From: Acinetobacter terrae
GTDB lineage: Bacteria; Pseudomonadota; Gammaproteobacteria; Pseudomonadales; Moraxellaceae
Direction of reading: 5' to 3'
Assembly (NCBI RefSeq): GCF_013004375.1
Contig: NZ_JABERI010000010.1
Span: 1 to 64,000 of the forward strand
Length of the DNA stretch: 64,000 nucleotides
Below are positions 28,761-37,934 of this stretch, piece after piece (position 1 is the stretch's first letter; the number at the start of each line of letters is the position of its first letter). The notes under the pieces were generated by a model that did no database searches, was not told the DNA's origin, and saw only the letters and a program-made list of their open reading frames with translations. The translations under genes and the position numbers were made by a program.

Positions 28761-28782
28761 AAACACGCTTCTTGGCGTGTTT
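28761..28782 (-). terminator. Intrinsic terminator after ybeD
   Basis: AAACACGC pairs with GCGTGTTT around a 6-nt loop within flanking A and T runs, 12 nt past the ybeD-type stop. Confidence 0.85.
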
Positions 28783-28794
28783 TTTTAATTTTTC

Positions 28795-29088
28795 TTAAAG
28801 TGCTGTTTTAATCAATGGACATGCGGCTAAATCGGCATACAGCGCATGAACTTGTTCAAGCTCCAAGAAAAGCAGTTGTGCAGTTAAAGAGTGATATTTA
28901 CCTGTGCGAGAAGCTTGAATCTTAATACTCGTGCTATCAAAGTCAGGGAAGTGTTTCACTAAAATTTCTACAACAGCGACATGTAAGTCATCACTTGCTT
29001 CACCAATCAGTTTGATTGGATAATCCATAGGGAAAACCCAAAGATCTTCTCGAAGTTCGCGAGATGGCGTACGGTCTAACATGGTCAT
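28795..29088 (-). CDS. ybeD: YbeD/DUF493 family protein
   Basis: The 97-residue product has the ACT-like YbeD fold: FPMDYPIKLIGEASDDL, then FDSTSIKIQASRTGKYHSLTA. YbeD is often linked to lipB but its role is not established. The start at 29088 is supported by GGGGA 5 nt upstream; a second ATG two codons in is less well placed. A terminator separates it from lipB, so they are neighbours rather than a clear operon. Confidence 0.9.
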   Translation of the reverse strand: MTMLDRTPSRELREDLWVFPMDYPIKLIGEASDDLHVAVVEILVKHFPDFDSTSIKIQASRTGKYHSLTAQLLFLELEQVHALYADLAACPLIKTAL

Positions 29089-29106
29089 AGTAGTCCCCTT
29101 ATATCA

Positions 29107-29130
29107 AACGCCTGCATGAATGCAGGCGTT
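29107..29130 (-). terminator. Hairpin downstream of rpoD
   Basis: AACGCCTGCA pairs perfectly with TGCAGGCGTT around TGAA. It lies about 70 nt past the rpoD stop. The minus-strand T tract is weak, so termination may be partial. Confidence 0.6.
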
Positions 29131-29198
29131 GTATGTCTTAAGAATACTAGATGGGGATGCTCGATTGGTTTTCAAGCCCCCATCGGTATCATCAAGAA

Positions 29199-31082
29199 TT
29201 AGTCATTTTCTAGGAATGAACGCAAGTGTTCAGAACGAGAAGGATGGCGTAATTTACGTAATGCTTTGGCTTCAATCTGACGAATACGCTCACGTGTTAC
29301 ATCAAATTGCTTACCTACTTCTTCCAAAGTATGGTCGGTTGGCATATCAATACCAAAACGCATTTTCAAGACTTTCGCTTCACGTTCAGTCAAGTTTTCA
29401 AGCACTTCACGAGTCGCTTCTTTTAAGCCTTCTGAAGTTGCAGCATCAATTGGAGAAGTGATGTTGCCATCTTCAATGAAGTCACCAAGATGCGAATCTT
29501 CATCATCACCAATCGGCGTTTCCATAGAAATTGGCTCTTTGGCAATTTTGAGTACTTTACGCACTTTAACTTCGTCCATTTCCAGACGTTCGCCCAATTC
29601 TTCAGGAGTCGGTTCACGACCCATTTCTTGAAGAAGCTGACGCGATACACGGTTGATCTTGTTAATAGTTTCGATCATGTGTACTGGAATACGAATGGTA
29701 CGCGCTTGGTCGGCAATCGAACGGGTAATCGCCTGACGAATCCACCAAGTTGCATAGGTCGAGAATTTATAACCACGACGGTATTCAAACTTGTCTACGG
29801 CTTTCATCAAACCGATGTTACCTTCTTGAATCAAGTCAAGGAATTGCAAGCCGCGGTTGGTATATTTCTTCGCAATCGAAATAACCAGACGCAAGTTTGC
29901 TTCAACCATTTCTTTTTTCGCGCGGCGTGCTTTGGCTTCACCAATCGACATGCGTTTAGAAATGTCTTTAATGCCTTTAACATCAAGACCAAGTTCTTTT
30001 TCGATGTCTGCAATCTTTTGTTGGAATGCAAGCACATCTGGACGTACTTTTTCTAAATAAACTTTTTGCTCAGCAGGTGCTTTTGCAATTTGTTCATCTA
30101 ACCAGGCTGGATTTGATTCTTGACCCGGGAACGAAGTACGGAAATGGTTACGATCCATACGACCGCGACGTACTGCATAACGCATCACTTCACGTTCAGA
30201 AGTACGAATTTGTTCATGCGTACCACGGATCATTTCTGAAATGATGTCGAATAAACGCGGAGTAAACTTGAACATCATGAATACAGTTGCAAGTGCTTGC
30301 TGCGCTTCTTCAGCCTGTTTGCTATCGCGACCATGCTTTTCAATGGCAATTTTGGTTAGTTTCCACGCATTTTCCAATTCGGTGAAACGAACACGGGCAA
30401 TTTCTGGATCTGGACCTGACTCAGCTTCAGAATCATCATCAGTTTCAGCTTCTTCTTCTTCGTCATCATCCAGTTTTACATCTTTCGTTTTAGTCGCAGC
30501 TGCAGCTTCTTCAACAACAATTTCAGCTTCTTCTAAAACTTCTGGAATTTCTTCATCAGATTCTGGGTCTAAATAACCAGATAAAATATCAGCAAGACGA
30601 CGTTCACCTTCGGCAACATCGTTATATTCTTTTAATACAACTTCAACTGCATTTGGCCAGTACGCAATAGAGTGAAGAACGTCACGAATACCTTCTTCAA
30701 TGCGTTTAGCAATGCTAATTTCGCCTTCACGCGTTAAAAGTTCAACCGTTCCCATTTCACGCATGTACATACGTACTGGATCAGTGGTACGACCAGGTTC
30801 GCTTTCAACTGAAGCAAGAACAGCTGCCGCTTCTTCTTCAGCGACTTCATCGGTTGCTTCCGCATTATTACCGTCGAACATGGTGTCATCAGATTCAGGC
30901 GCACGTTCATGCACTGGAATGCCGACGTCTTGAAGCATTTGAATAATGTCTTCAATCTGTTCGCTTTCCGTAATCGAGTCTGGGAGATGATCGTTAACTT
31001 CAGCGTAAGTTAAGTAACCTTGCTCTTTGCCTCGGCTAATCAGAGCCGCTACTTGCGAAGTAGGGGAAGTTATATCGCTCAT
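29199..31082 (-). CDS. rpoD: RNA polymerase primary sigma factor (sigma70)
   Basis: The 627-residue product holds region 1.1 (about 1-80), a long acidic non-conserved insert (about 175-225, [13 protein letters not shown]), and region 2. Region 2 shows the -10 recognition helices ([38 protein letters not shown]). Region 3 follows ([18 protein letters not shown]). Region 4 has the -35 helix-turn-helix ([20 protein letters not shown]). It is monocistronic. Confidence 0.98.
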   Translation of the reverse strand: MSDITSPTSQVAALISRGKEQGYLTYAEVNDHLPDSITESEQIEDIIQMLQDVGIPVHERAPESDDTMFDGNNAEATDEVAEEEAAAVLASVESEPGRTTDPVRMYMREMGTVELLTREGEISIAKRIEEGIRDVLHSIAYWPNAVEVVLKEYNDVAEGERRLADILSGYLDPESDEEIPEVLEEAEIVVEEAAAATKTKDVKLDDDEEEEAETDDDSEAESGPDPEIARVRFTELENAWKLTKIAIEKHGRDSKQAEEAQQALATVFMMFKFTPRLFDIISEMIRGTHEQIRTSEREVMRYAVRRGRMDRNHFRTSFPGQESNPAWLDEQIAKAPAEQKVYLEKVRPDVLAFQQKIADIEKELGLDVKGIKDISKRMSIGEAKARRAKKEMVEANLRLVISIAKKYTNRGLQFLDLIQEGNIGLMKAVDKFEYRRGYKFSTYATWWIRQAITRSIADQARTIRIPVHMIETINKINRVSRQLLQEMGREPTPEELGERLEMDEVKVRKVLKIAKEPISMETPIGDDEDSHLGDFIEDGNITSPIDAATSEGLKEATREVLENLTEREAKVLKMRFGIDMPTDHTLEEVGKQFDVTRERIRQIEAKALRKLRHPSRSEHLRSFLEND

Positions 31083-31455
31083 CTTTGCTTACTCTTCATT
31101 GAATCTGTGGCAGTGAAAAACCGTGCATGATAGCACAATTCGCTTAAAATAGTTTTGAATTGATTGCTCAAGTATCATTTGGAAAGATGACTTTGATTTA
31201 ACAATTGTTTTCAATATTGGGCTGAATTTTTTTTTTTCAAGTCCATTGAATGGATTGCATTCGAAATATAATCGCTTTTCTGTATGCGTCATGATGGAAA
31301 TTATACATCCTCATAAATATACAATTTCAGGGTCAAAAAACAAGAGTAAATTGAGTTCGTTATATAAAAAAATCAAAAAAAACTTGACAAGAATTCCTAA
31401 CAAAGATAAATAGCGCCTAGACCCATTCACTTTTTTTCACCATGAGGTAGTTTTA
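31083..31455. promoter_or_regulatory. rpoD / acidic-protein divergent promoter region
   Basis: This 373-bp AT-rich gap holds no gene. For the plus strand a good sigma70 promoter is TTGACA (31384-31389), a 17-nt spacer and TAAATA (31407-31412), placing transcription about 35 nt before the GTG start at 31456. For rpoD on the minus strand an extended -10 (TGCTATCAT) lies at 31127-31132, but no clean -35 is visible. Confidence 0.55.
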
Positions 31456-31665
31456 GTGTCTTCTACAGATTTTGAACTAGACGATAGCTTCAGTGATGAT
31501 GATGTTAGCTTTGATGAAGCCTCAAGCAAAATTAGTGCTAAAGAGTCTTTGGAAAAACGTCGTCTCATTGATGACCTTCTCGCACAACGTCGTTTGGAGC
31601 GTGAACTGAAAGATTTTGATTATGATCTGGATGATGACGACGACTTTGACGATGAAGAAGACTAA
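31456..31665 (+). CDS. Small acidic PA3496-type protein
   Basis: The 69-residue product is extremely acidic at both ends (FELDDSFSDDDVSFDE, and a run of Asp/Glu after DFDYDLDD). It has a basic helix in the middle (LEKRRLIDDLLAQRRLERELKD). This layout matches the PA3496 family, annotated as putative envelope-integrity proteins; the function is not established. The start is GTG with GAGG 8 nt upstream and a strong promoter in front. Confidence 0.75.
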   Translation: MSSTDFELDDSFSDDDVSFDEASSKISAKESLEKRRLIDDLLAQRRLERELKDFDYDLDDDDDFDDEED

Positions 31666-31734
31666 ATTGTGATTTAGCATAGCCGGCTAAAATGCTATGC
31701 TATCCGCAGTTATTTTACTGAACTTGGATTTTAA

Positions 31735-32259
31735 ATGAGTGCTTTAGATTTAGACTTATTGAGCGAATATCTAGACGGCGACCAAAATGAACATGGTCTA
31801 GATTTTGCGGCAACTCATGGTTTTTTATGTGCAACTGCTGTTGGACCAACTTTTGATAAATGGCTCGATGAACTTTTCGATAACAATCAAAAGAAAGTTC
31901 CTGCTGAAATGATTGCACAAGTAAAAGCATGGTTAGAAGCAATTCGTCAAAACTTAGCCAATGAAGAAGGAATCGAATTTCCTTTTGAAATTGAAGAAGC
32001 TGATGTTGAATCAAGTTTAGGCGACTGGAGTGTTGGTTTCGTCGATGCAATGTTCTTAAACGAAGATGCCTGGTTCACACCTGAACATGAAGAACAGTTG
32101 GTAGATTTAACTTTACCAATGATGGTCTTTAGTGGTGTGGATGACGAAGACCCACAAATGGAATCTTTCCGTCGCAATGGTCAGCTTATGGACGAAATTG
32201 CTGAGGAAATTCCAGAAAACTTAAATGAAATTTATTTGATGTATCACACACCAAACTAA
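31735..32259 (+). CDS. YecA/UPF0149 family protein
   Basis: The 174-residue acidic protein carries the UPF0149 signature, here HGLDFAATHGFLCATAVGP and LGDWSVGFVDAM. No C-terminal SEC-C zinc motif is seen, so it is the short YgfB-like type. YgfB modulates gene regulation in Pseudomonas; the role here is not shown. It follows the PA3496-type gene by 69 nt and ends at a terminator. Confidence 0.85.
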   Translation: MSALDLDLLSEYLDGDQNEHGLDFAATHGFLCATAVGPTFDKWLDELFDNNQKKVPAEMIAQVKAWLEAIRQNLANEEGIEFPFEIEEADVESSLGDWSVGFVDAMFLNEDAWFTPEHEEQLVDLTLPMMVFSGVDDEDPQMESFRRNGQLMDEIAEEIPENLNEIYLMYHTPN

Positions 32260-32274
32260 TTCAGATAAGTTGTA

Positions 32275-32300
32275 AAAAAGCACCTTTAAAGGTGCTTTTT
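32275..32300 (+). terminator. Intrinsic terminator after the UPF0149 gene
   Basis: AAAAAGCACC pairs with GGTGCTTTTT around TTTAAA, with more T residues after. Confidence 0.92.
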
Positions 32301-32345
32301 TTATGCGCGGATTTTCATTATTGGTAGGGCACTTCAGTGAAAGAC

Positions 32346-32759
32346 TTATTTTTGCTTACTGAGGGAATATCGGGCATAGCCATTATAGGCGATATGAAAG
32401 ATCAGCCCATGTAGCGCAATAGCGCCAGCCATCAGGAATGAATAGCTGGCTCTCCCGGCATGACCTAAAGTTATCAGAATTTCCTCAGCACGTGGATGCA
32501 TAAAAATGAGGGCAAACATCATGATAAAGCCAATGATCATTGCGACTATTGTTGATCCCCAAATCAGTTTGCTTTTTTCTTTGTCATTCGGTAAGCGCTG
32601 TTCTTTTGTGACAAAATGTCTGGCGCTCAGAAAAGCAGAAGCAATCAGGCCAGGCAGCAGGGTGATGGCTCCGAGCTTTAGACCATAAATCAATATACTG
32701 ACCAGCACGATCAAGGCAATACTATAAACGACTGCAAAATATTTAAGATAATGCGACAT
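32346..32759 (-). CDS. ABZJ_00895-type inner-membrane protein
   Basis: The 137-residue product has four predicted membrane helices: about 8-26, 30-46, 69-87 and 105-125. A short charged loop (TKEQRLPNDKEKSK) separates the second and third. This matches an Acinetobacter membrane family named ABZJ_00895, of unknown function. It follows the DedA gene by 29 nt on the same strand. Confidence 0.75.
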   Translation of the reverse strand: MSHYLKYFAVVYSIALIVLVSILIYGLKLGAITLLPGLIASAFLSARHFVTKEQRLPNDKEKSKLIWGSTIVAMIIGFIMMFALIFMHPRAEEILITLGHAGRASYSFLMAGAIALHGLIFHIAYNGYARYSLSKQK

Positions 32760-32788
32760 CGTCTTAGTCTCCTGATGAGAACTTGTAA

Positions 32789-33406
32789 TCAGGATGGACG
32801 ATTTTTACCTTGATGTCTACGGTATAGAATCCAGATAATAATGGCGATGACAACGATAATAATAAAATGGCTGACTTGGTTAAAAATATTCTGCATCAAG
32901 GCTTGGTTTTCGCCAAAATAAAAACCCACACAAGCTAAGAATGTCGTCCAGATAATCGTACCTAGACTACTGAAGAACATGAATTTCCAAAAGGGCATGT
33001 GGCTCATGCCTGCAGGGATGCTAATCAATGAACGCACCGCAGGAATCATGCGGCCAAAGAAGACAATCCGGTGACCATACTGCTCAAACCAGTCCAAAGA
33101 TTTTTTGACATCGTTAGATTTGATAAAAAGATATTTGCCGTAACGATCTACAAAACGAAAAATACTGTCGTGATTAAACTTATAGCCAATCCAGTACAGT
33201 ATAGCGGCAGCAATCAGAGAGCCTATACAACCCGCGATAATCACGCCAACTAAAAGTAGCTCCCCTTGTGATGCAGAATAGCCAGCGGATGGCATAATGA
33301 TTTCAGAGGGGATGGGAGGAAAAATATTGTCGAGGAACATGAGAAGGGCAATACCAAGGTAGCCCAATTGTTCCATAATGGAAATAATCCATTCAGTCAG
33401 ATTCAT
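32789..33406 (-). CDS. DedA-family membrane protein
   Basis: The 205-residue product has the DedA (VTT/SNARE-associated) pattern: an N-terminal re-entrant segment (LFLDNIFPPIPSEIIMPSAG), then GRMIPAVRSLISIPAGMSHM with the conserved Arg residues needed for function. DedA proteins act in undecaprenyl-phosphate or lipid flipping and envelope homeostasis in other bacteria. It is followed by the ABZJ_00895-type gene. Confidence 0.92.
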   Translation of the reverse strand: MNLTEWIISIMEQLGYLGIALLMFLDNIFPPIPSEIIMPSAGYSASQGELLLVGVIIAGCIGSLIAAAILYWIGYKFNHDSIFRFVDRYGKYLFIKSNDVKKSLDWFEQYGHRIVFFGRMIPAVRSLISIPAGMSHMPFWKFMFFSSLGTIIWTTFLACVGFYFGENQALMQNIFNQVSHFIIIVVIAIIIWILYRRHQGKNRPS

Positions 33407-33491
33407 AAGTTTATAAAAATAATAATGATATCTGAACTATCCTAAAGTTTATTTATTATAGGGTAAAGTAAAGCCAAGTAATTAAATTGGC

Positions 33492-33776
33492 TTATTCTTG
33501 GCTATGTACCAGTGTGTGAATGTAGACTTTTCTTAAGCTATACGACAGTGCAAAAGGAATCACGCTGAGCACTGCATATTCAAACAGATTGGGTTTTAAG
33601 TGATAGGCAATAAATATAGATAAAATAGTGCCAATGACAGCCCCTAAGATCACAATAAAAAGATGTGATTGTTTATCTAAAAGCATTTTTATTTCTTCTA
33701 TTTTTTGATGGTTTTTTTCACGAATAAGGTGAACACGTTTCGCATAATTAACTGAACGGCTAATTGATCTTGGCAT
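33492..33776 (-). CDS. Small two-helix membrane protein (94 aa)
   Basis: I do not recognise a family. The first 35 residues are very basic (MPRSISRSVNYAKRVHLIREKNHQ). Two hydrophobic segments follow (about 38-56 FIVILGAVIGTILSIFIAYH and 64-82). AAGGAG lies before the ATG. A tandem 21-bp repeat sits directly upstream. Confidence 0.65.
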   Translation of the reverse strand: MPRSISRSVNYAKRVHLIREKNHQKIEEIKMLLDKQSHLFIVILGAVIGTILSIFIAYHLKPNLFEYAVLSVIPFALSYSLRKVYIHTLVHSQE

Positions 33777-33787
33777 AATTTAACTCC

Positions 33788-33829
33788 TTTTTCACGTTAT
33801 AAATTAACTTTTTCACGTTAAAAATTAAT
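33788..33829. repeat. Tandem 21-bp direct repeat in the promoter/leader of the small membrane-protein gene
   Basis: Units 33788-33808 and 33809-33829 share TTTTTCACGTTA.AAATTAA with two differences. They directly precede the gene's ribosome-binding site on the minus strand. The 21-bp period is two helical turns, as expected of adjacent protein-binding sites. Confidence 0.6.
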
Positions 33830-33946
33830 GGGTTATGGTTTTATTCTAATTTTAACTACCAGATTATCAAATTATTTGAGACTTAGCATGCATTAATGGT
33901 GAAACTTGGTGATCTTTTCTTATCTATTGTTTATTTTGGGTAAATA

Positions 33947-33970
33947 AAAAGCCCTCAAATGAGGGCTTTT
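33947..33970 (-). terminator. Intrinsic terminator after trhO
   Basis: AAAAGCCCTC pairs with GAGGGCTTTT around AAAT, 26 nt past the trhO stop. Confidence 0.9.
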
Positions 33971-33995
33971 TATATATAACTTTACAAATCAGAGA

Positions 33996-34928
33996 TTACA
34001 GACGTTTGCGTTTAGCCGCTGCAATTTGAGACTGACGCATACGGAAACCGGCTTTTTGTTGCTCTGTGGTTTTTTCGATGCAGTATTTGCACGATACACC
34101 ATGTTCGTAACTTGGAAGTTCAGCTTCTTCAGGAAGTAAAGGCCATCCACATGCATGACACTTAATGTTCTGACCTTCTTCTACCCCATGGGTAACCGCA
34201 GTACGACCATCAAATACGAAACATTCGCCTTCCCACATACTTTCTTCAACAGGTGTTTCTTCCAGGTATTTTAAAATACCGCCTTTCAGGTGATAGACCT
34301 CATCAAAGCCTTCTTGAAGCAATAACGAAGTTGATTTTTCACAGCGAATACCACCGGTACAGAACATCGCAATTTTCTTGTCTTTATGTTGTGCAAGGTT
34401 TTGTTTTACATATTCTGGGAATTCACGGAAAGTTTCTGTTTTAGGGTCAAGAGCACCTTTGAATGTGCCTGCCTTATATTCGTAGTCATTACGCGTATCC
34501 ACCAGAATCACGTCATCACGTGCAATCAGTTCGTTCCACTCTTTAGGATCTAGGTAGTGACCGACTAAGTCGCGTGGTTTAACTTCCACACCTAAAGTCA
34601 CAATCTCTTTTTTGAGCTTGATTTTCATTTTACGGAAAGGTTTTTCATCGCTATGAGATTCTTTATACTCCATAGCATTAAAGCCTTCATTCAAAAGAAA
34701 GGCGTGAATTTGATCAACCGCTTGACGGTCCCCAGCCACAGTACCGTTAATACCTTCACTGGCTACAATTAGAGTTCCACACAAGTTAATGCTGTTGACC
34801 AAGTCTAAAAGACGTTGTTGAAGATCGGCAGGATCTTGAACTTCTTTAAATTGATATAGTGCTGCAACAACCCAACTTGTGGTCGCTTGCTGTTCTACAG
34901 GTGCAAGCTGTTCTACAGTAGCGTTCAT
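33996..34928 (-). CDS. trhO: tRNA uridine(34) hydroxylase, rhodanese-type
   Basis: Oxygen-dependent enzyme (formerly YceA) that makes 5-hydroxyuridine in the tRNA wobble position. The 310-residue product has an N-terminal ferredoxin-like domain, a rhodanese domain with the active loop MFCTGGIRCEKS, and a C-terminal Cys motif (CHACGWPL...CKYC) that may bind metal. The start is ATG 34928, with GGAG 6 nt upstream; the earlier in-frame TTG overlaps that site. Confidence 0.93.
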   Translation of the reverse strand: MNATVEQLAPVEQQATTSWVVAALYQFKEVQDPADLQQRLLDLVNSINLCGTLIVASEGINGTVAGDRQAVDQIHAFLLNEGFNAMEYKESHSDEKPFRKMKIKLKKEIVTLGVEVKPRDLVGHYLDPKEWNELIARDDVILVDTRNDYEYKAGTFKGALDPKTETFREFPEYVKQNLAQHKDKKIAMFCTGGIRCEKSTSLLLQEGFDEVYHLKGGILKYLEETPVEESMWEGECFVFDGRTAVTHGVEEGQNIKCHACGWPLLPEEAELPSYEHGVSCKYCIEKTTEQQKAGFRMRQSQIAAAKRKRL

Positions 34929-35132
34929 GGAATACTCCAAATGTATTATGATAGGACAAAATTCAAGGCGCGTATTTTAACGTGAATTGTATGAATAAGC
35001 GAGAAAACCATAACTAAAATATGGTTATTAAGCGAAAGATGCCGATATAGGCTGTTATTGATCAAATCGATCTTTAGTTAAAAGCGTTTGTTAGATGATT
35101 TTATTGATTTTTAAATTGTGTAGGAGTGTGTT

Positions 35133-35618
35133 TTGAGTACTGACCGTCGAATTGCTTCTTTGACCCCATGTGCAGGGCGTTGTTCTACGGTATTTGGTGA
35201 TTCAGTATGCCGTGGTTGCCGTCGCTTTAACCATGAAGTGATTCAGTGGAATACATACACGCCTGAACAGCACACTGCGGTGTGGAAGCGTCTGGATGCA
35301 CAACTGGATCAAATTTTGGTACCGATGTTACCGCATGCCGATTTACGTCATGTGGAGGGCTTTGTCTTATCTAAACGGATCCGTTTACGTGATGATGCCT
35401 CTAAAGGTCGCAAGCTTTATCACGCACTTAAAATTTGTGAGAAGAATAAAAATTTAGCTGAAGAAAGCGGTTTGGGTATTCAGGGTAAACAGGTGAAACT
35501 TCTTTGGCAGGAATTTGAACGTCGGGTGCTGGCTTTGGCTACAGCAAGTTATGATTTTGCTTTTTTACGTGCTGATGGTATTAGCCATAATTTATTACAG
35601 ATGATGGAAGAAGATTAA
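35133..35618 (+). CDS. DUF1289-family protein (161 aa)
   Basis: The N-terminus carries the small DUF1289 Cys motif, TPCAGRCSTVFGDSVCRGCRRF, that may bind iron-sulphur or zinc. About 100 residues of unknown fold follow. The start is TTG (35133) with AGGAG 6 nt upstream, which decides it. Function unknown. Confidence 0.8.
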   Translation: MSTDRRIASLTPCAGRCSTVFGDSVCRGCRRFNHEVIQWNTYTPEQHTAVWKRLDAQLDQILVPMLPHADLRHVEGFVLSKRIRLRDDASKGRKLYHALKICEKNKNLAEESGLGIQGKQVKLLWQEFERRVLALATASYDFAFLRADGISHNLLQMMEED

Positions 35619-35677
35619 ACACATCATTTTTATTTGAATTTTCAAAAAATAAAAGTGATTGTTAAAGAGTCTAAAAA

Positions 35678-36288
35678 ATGAATATCACAGAATACCTGTT
35701 GTATTGTATGGCTGTCGTTATCATGATTGCGACCTCTGGCCAGTCATGATGCTGGTTGCAAGTGCGGGACTCAAAGGCGGCTATTGCAAAGCCTTGCAAA
35801 CGATATTTGGAACCAACTTTGCCTCGCTAATTTTAATCACTGTTTCCATTTTGGTTCTGAAAGGTTTTCTGGATATTAATGAGCAGTGGTTTAACAGCAT
35901 TAAAATTTTAGGTTGTTTGTATATTGCTTATTTGGGCTTTCAAATTTTAAAGGAAGTGTTGTTTTCTAAAGCAGGTGAATTGTCGTCGCAATCAAAATCA
36001 TTGGATGGTGGTTTTAAACAGGGATTTTTGGTCGGTATTTCTAATCCTAAAGATATTATTTTCTTTGCTGCATTTTTCCCTCAATTTGTATAGATCACCC
36101 CTGATTTAGGTATTAGTCTGGGGATTCTAACTTTGAGTTGGATTATTCTAGATTTTGCCACTTTATCATTGGTTTATTTGAGTTTTAATCGGTTATCTCA
36201 GTCCAAGATTTACAGTCAATTACTGCGGGCATGTGGGGCAATACTAATTTTAATAGCTGGATATGGTCTGTATTCCAGCTTGTTATAA
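35678..36288 (+). pseudogene. LysE/RhtB-type amino acid exporter, broken by frameshift and nonsense codon
   Basis: Starting at ATG 35678 the frame reads MNITEYLLYCMAVVIMIATSG, then hits TGA at 35747. Shifting by one base near 35740 restores the LysE motif (P-V-M-M-L-V-A-S-A-G), so one base is missing. The restored frame continues to an amber TAG at 36091. Beyond it the family sequence goes on (ITPDLGISLGILTLSW...SGLYSSLL-like end) to TAA 36286-36288. Both lesions lie in conserved regions of a roughly 200-residue exporter, so the gene is probably dead. Confidence 0.85.
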
Positions 36289-36305
36289 AAATATCGTAAA
36301 TAATA

Positions 36306-36330
36306 AAAAGCCCCTAAAGTCGGGGCTTTT
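36306..36330. terminator. Bidirectional terminator between ribB and the LysE pseudogene
   Basis: AAAAGCCCC pairs with GGGGCTTTT around a 7-nt loop. T runs occur on both strands, and it lies between converging genes. Confidence 0.9.
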
Positions 36331-36342
36331 TATTATTTGATC

Positions 36343-37002
36343 TTAGAGATTATGTGCTAAGCGATACTGCACAATTTCTTCGATGGTAATCACGGTTAAG
36401 TGATGGCTTTGTGCATAAGCTAAAACTTGAATACCCGAAGCCATGGTGCCATCAGGATTGGTCAATTCACACAAAACACCTGCGGGTTTTAAGCCAGCTA
36501 AACGTGCTAAATCAATCGTCCCTTCAGTATGTCCACGACGGGTGAGTACACCACCATCACGGGCACGTAAAGGGAAGACATGACCTGGACGGTTCAAGTC
36601 ACTTGCGATCGCACCATCTTTAATGGCTGCTTTCACAGTGGTGGTTCGGTCTTTTGCTGAAACGCCAGTGGTTACACCTTCTGCCGCTTCGATGGTTACG
36701 GTAAATGCTGTTTTAAACTGGCTTGAGTTATCAGCCACCATTGGGGGAAGTTCCAAATGATTGGCCAATTCATCGGTTAAGCATAGGCACACAATACCTG
36801 AACCATCACGAATCATACGTGCCATGGTTTCAACAGTTAGTGTTTCTGCAGCAACAATGAGATCGGCTTCATTTTCACGATCAAAATCATCCATGACCAA
36901 AACCGGTTTGCCTTGGCGGATATCTTCTAATGCTTTTTGGATACGTTGTTCAGCTGGAGGAAGAGCTGAAAAGAAAATTTCGGGTTGAATCAAACTAGAC
37001 AT
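36343..37002 (-). CDS. ribB: 3,4-dihydroxy-2-butanone-4-phosphate synthase
   Basis: Converts ribulose 5-phosphate into the four-carbon unit of riboflavin. The 219-residue single-domain product starts [16 protein letters not shown]. It has the active-site loop [26 protein letters not shown] and [16 protein letters not shown]. The frame is open upstream, but that extension crosses the leader and lacks family similarity. No RibA domain is fused. An FMN riboswitch lies in the leader about 100-255 nt upstream, so it is flavin-controlled. Confidence 0.95.
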   Translation of the reverse strand: MSSLIQPEIFFSALPPAEQRIQKALEDIRQGKPVLVMDDFDRENEADLIVAAETLTVETMARMIRDGSGIVCLCLTDELANHLELPPMVADNSSQFKTAFTVTIEAAEGVTTGVSAKDRTTTVKAAIKDGAIASDLNRPGHVFPLRARDGGVLTRRGHTEGTIDLARLAGLKPAGVLCELTNPDGTMASGIQVLAYAQSHHLTVITIEEIVQYRLAHNL

Positions 37003-37105
37003 TGAAACGCTCTCGTAAAATAAAAATACGGTTGAACATTTCAGGACTGATGCAGAAATGGGGTCGCAGCGATATATCAAATATAAATATCCGTTACGTC
37101 GTCTT

Positions 37106-37257
37106 CTTTCATCCGGACTATACCGTCGGCTTTGGTTTCTCACCAAATCTGCGAGTCAATCTTTTAATAAAAATTGACAGGCTCGTGGGCTGATTCAGTC
37201 ATTGCGCATGTAAGCTGAATTTACCACCGGTGGGGAATTTCGCCCCGCCCTGAAGCG
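37106..37257 (-). promoter_or_regulatory. FMN riboswitch (RFN element) of ribB
   Basis: On the minus strand the block opens CTTCAGGGCGGGGCGAAAT, continues CCCCACCGGTGGTAAATT and closes GCCGACGGTATAGTCCGGAT followed by GAAAGAAGACGAC. These are the invariant parts of the RFN element, with the P1 stem CTTC...GAAG closed around a six-armed junction. It controls ribB according to FMN level. I see no clear terminator between it and the ribB ATG, so translational control is more likely. Confidence 0.93.
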
Positions 37258-37369
37258 ATGTGCAATTATTATATTCCTGTTTTTAAACAATGGCGCAGCT
37301 TTCTATAGATCAATCAGTCATATCGATAGTAATTGTGTGAATAATAAAGTGAAAATCAGCAGATAATAA

Positions 37370-37394
37370 AAAAGCCCGCATATGGCGAGCTTTT
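37370..37394 (-). terminator. Terminator after panD
   Basis: AAAAGC-C-CGC pairs with GCG-A-GCTTTT, one mismatch, around ATATG; a T run follows on the minus strand. Confidence 0.65.
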
Positions 37395-37408
37395 AATATC
37401 TTTAAATT

Positions 37409-37789
37409 TTAAGCCACTTGAACAGGAATACAGTTCGCAGTGTGATTTACAGTATTGTTTGGGTTAGCGTAAACAAGACGTGGTTTATGTGCATTCGCTT
37501 CAGCTTCAGTGAAATCACCAAATGTTGCGATAATCATCAAATCGCCAACGTCAGCTTGAAGTGCAGCACCACCATTGACTGAAATAATGCCTGAGTTTTC
37601 TTCACCACGAATTGCATAAGTGGTAAAACGCTTACCATTAGTCACGTTCCACATATGAATTTCTTCATATTCGCGGATACCGGCTAAATCCAATAGCACG
37701 CCGTCAATTGCACAAGAACCTTCATAATGTAATTCTGCTTGTGTAACGACACAACGGTGAATTTTAGCTTTTAATAAACGAGATAGCAT
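37409..37789 (-). CDS. panD: Aspartate 1-decarboxylase
   Basis: Pyruvoyl enzyme that makes beta-alanine for pantothenate. The 126-residue proenzyme has the self-cleavage pair Gly24-Ser25 (HYEGSCAID), giving the pyruvoyl group. The later [15 protein letters not shown] is typical. It is monocistronic, with panB/panC absent from the window. coaD, the penultimate CoA step, is at 51.3 kb. Confidence 0.96.
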   Translation of the reverse strand: MLSRLLKAKIHRCVVTQAELHYEGSCAIDGVLLDLAGIREYEEIHMWNVTNGKRFTTYAIRGEENSGIISVNGGAALQADVGDLMIIATFGDFTEAEANAHKPRLVYANPNNTVNHTANCIPVQVA

Positions 37790-37934
37790 GGCTAGCGTCT
37801 CCTTAGTGGGCCTAAGATTTTATCTTATGGTTAAATCAAATCACTTCTTACTGGATCAGTAATCCGCAGAAAACGCATTTTGCTCCGAAATAAGCAACAT
37901 GGCAAGAAGGATTGTTCAACAATTTATGGAATGA

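Noticed and set aside
29490..30576. Long plus-strand frames inside rpoD, one of 188 codons
   Set aside because: Antisense to rpoD, with low-complexity Ser/Phe runs caused by the acidic sigma-factor codons.
37003..37146. Upstream extension of the ribB frame
   Set aside because: It crosses the leader next to the FMN riboswitch, and RibB proteins start at MSSLIQ here.
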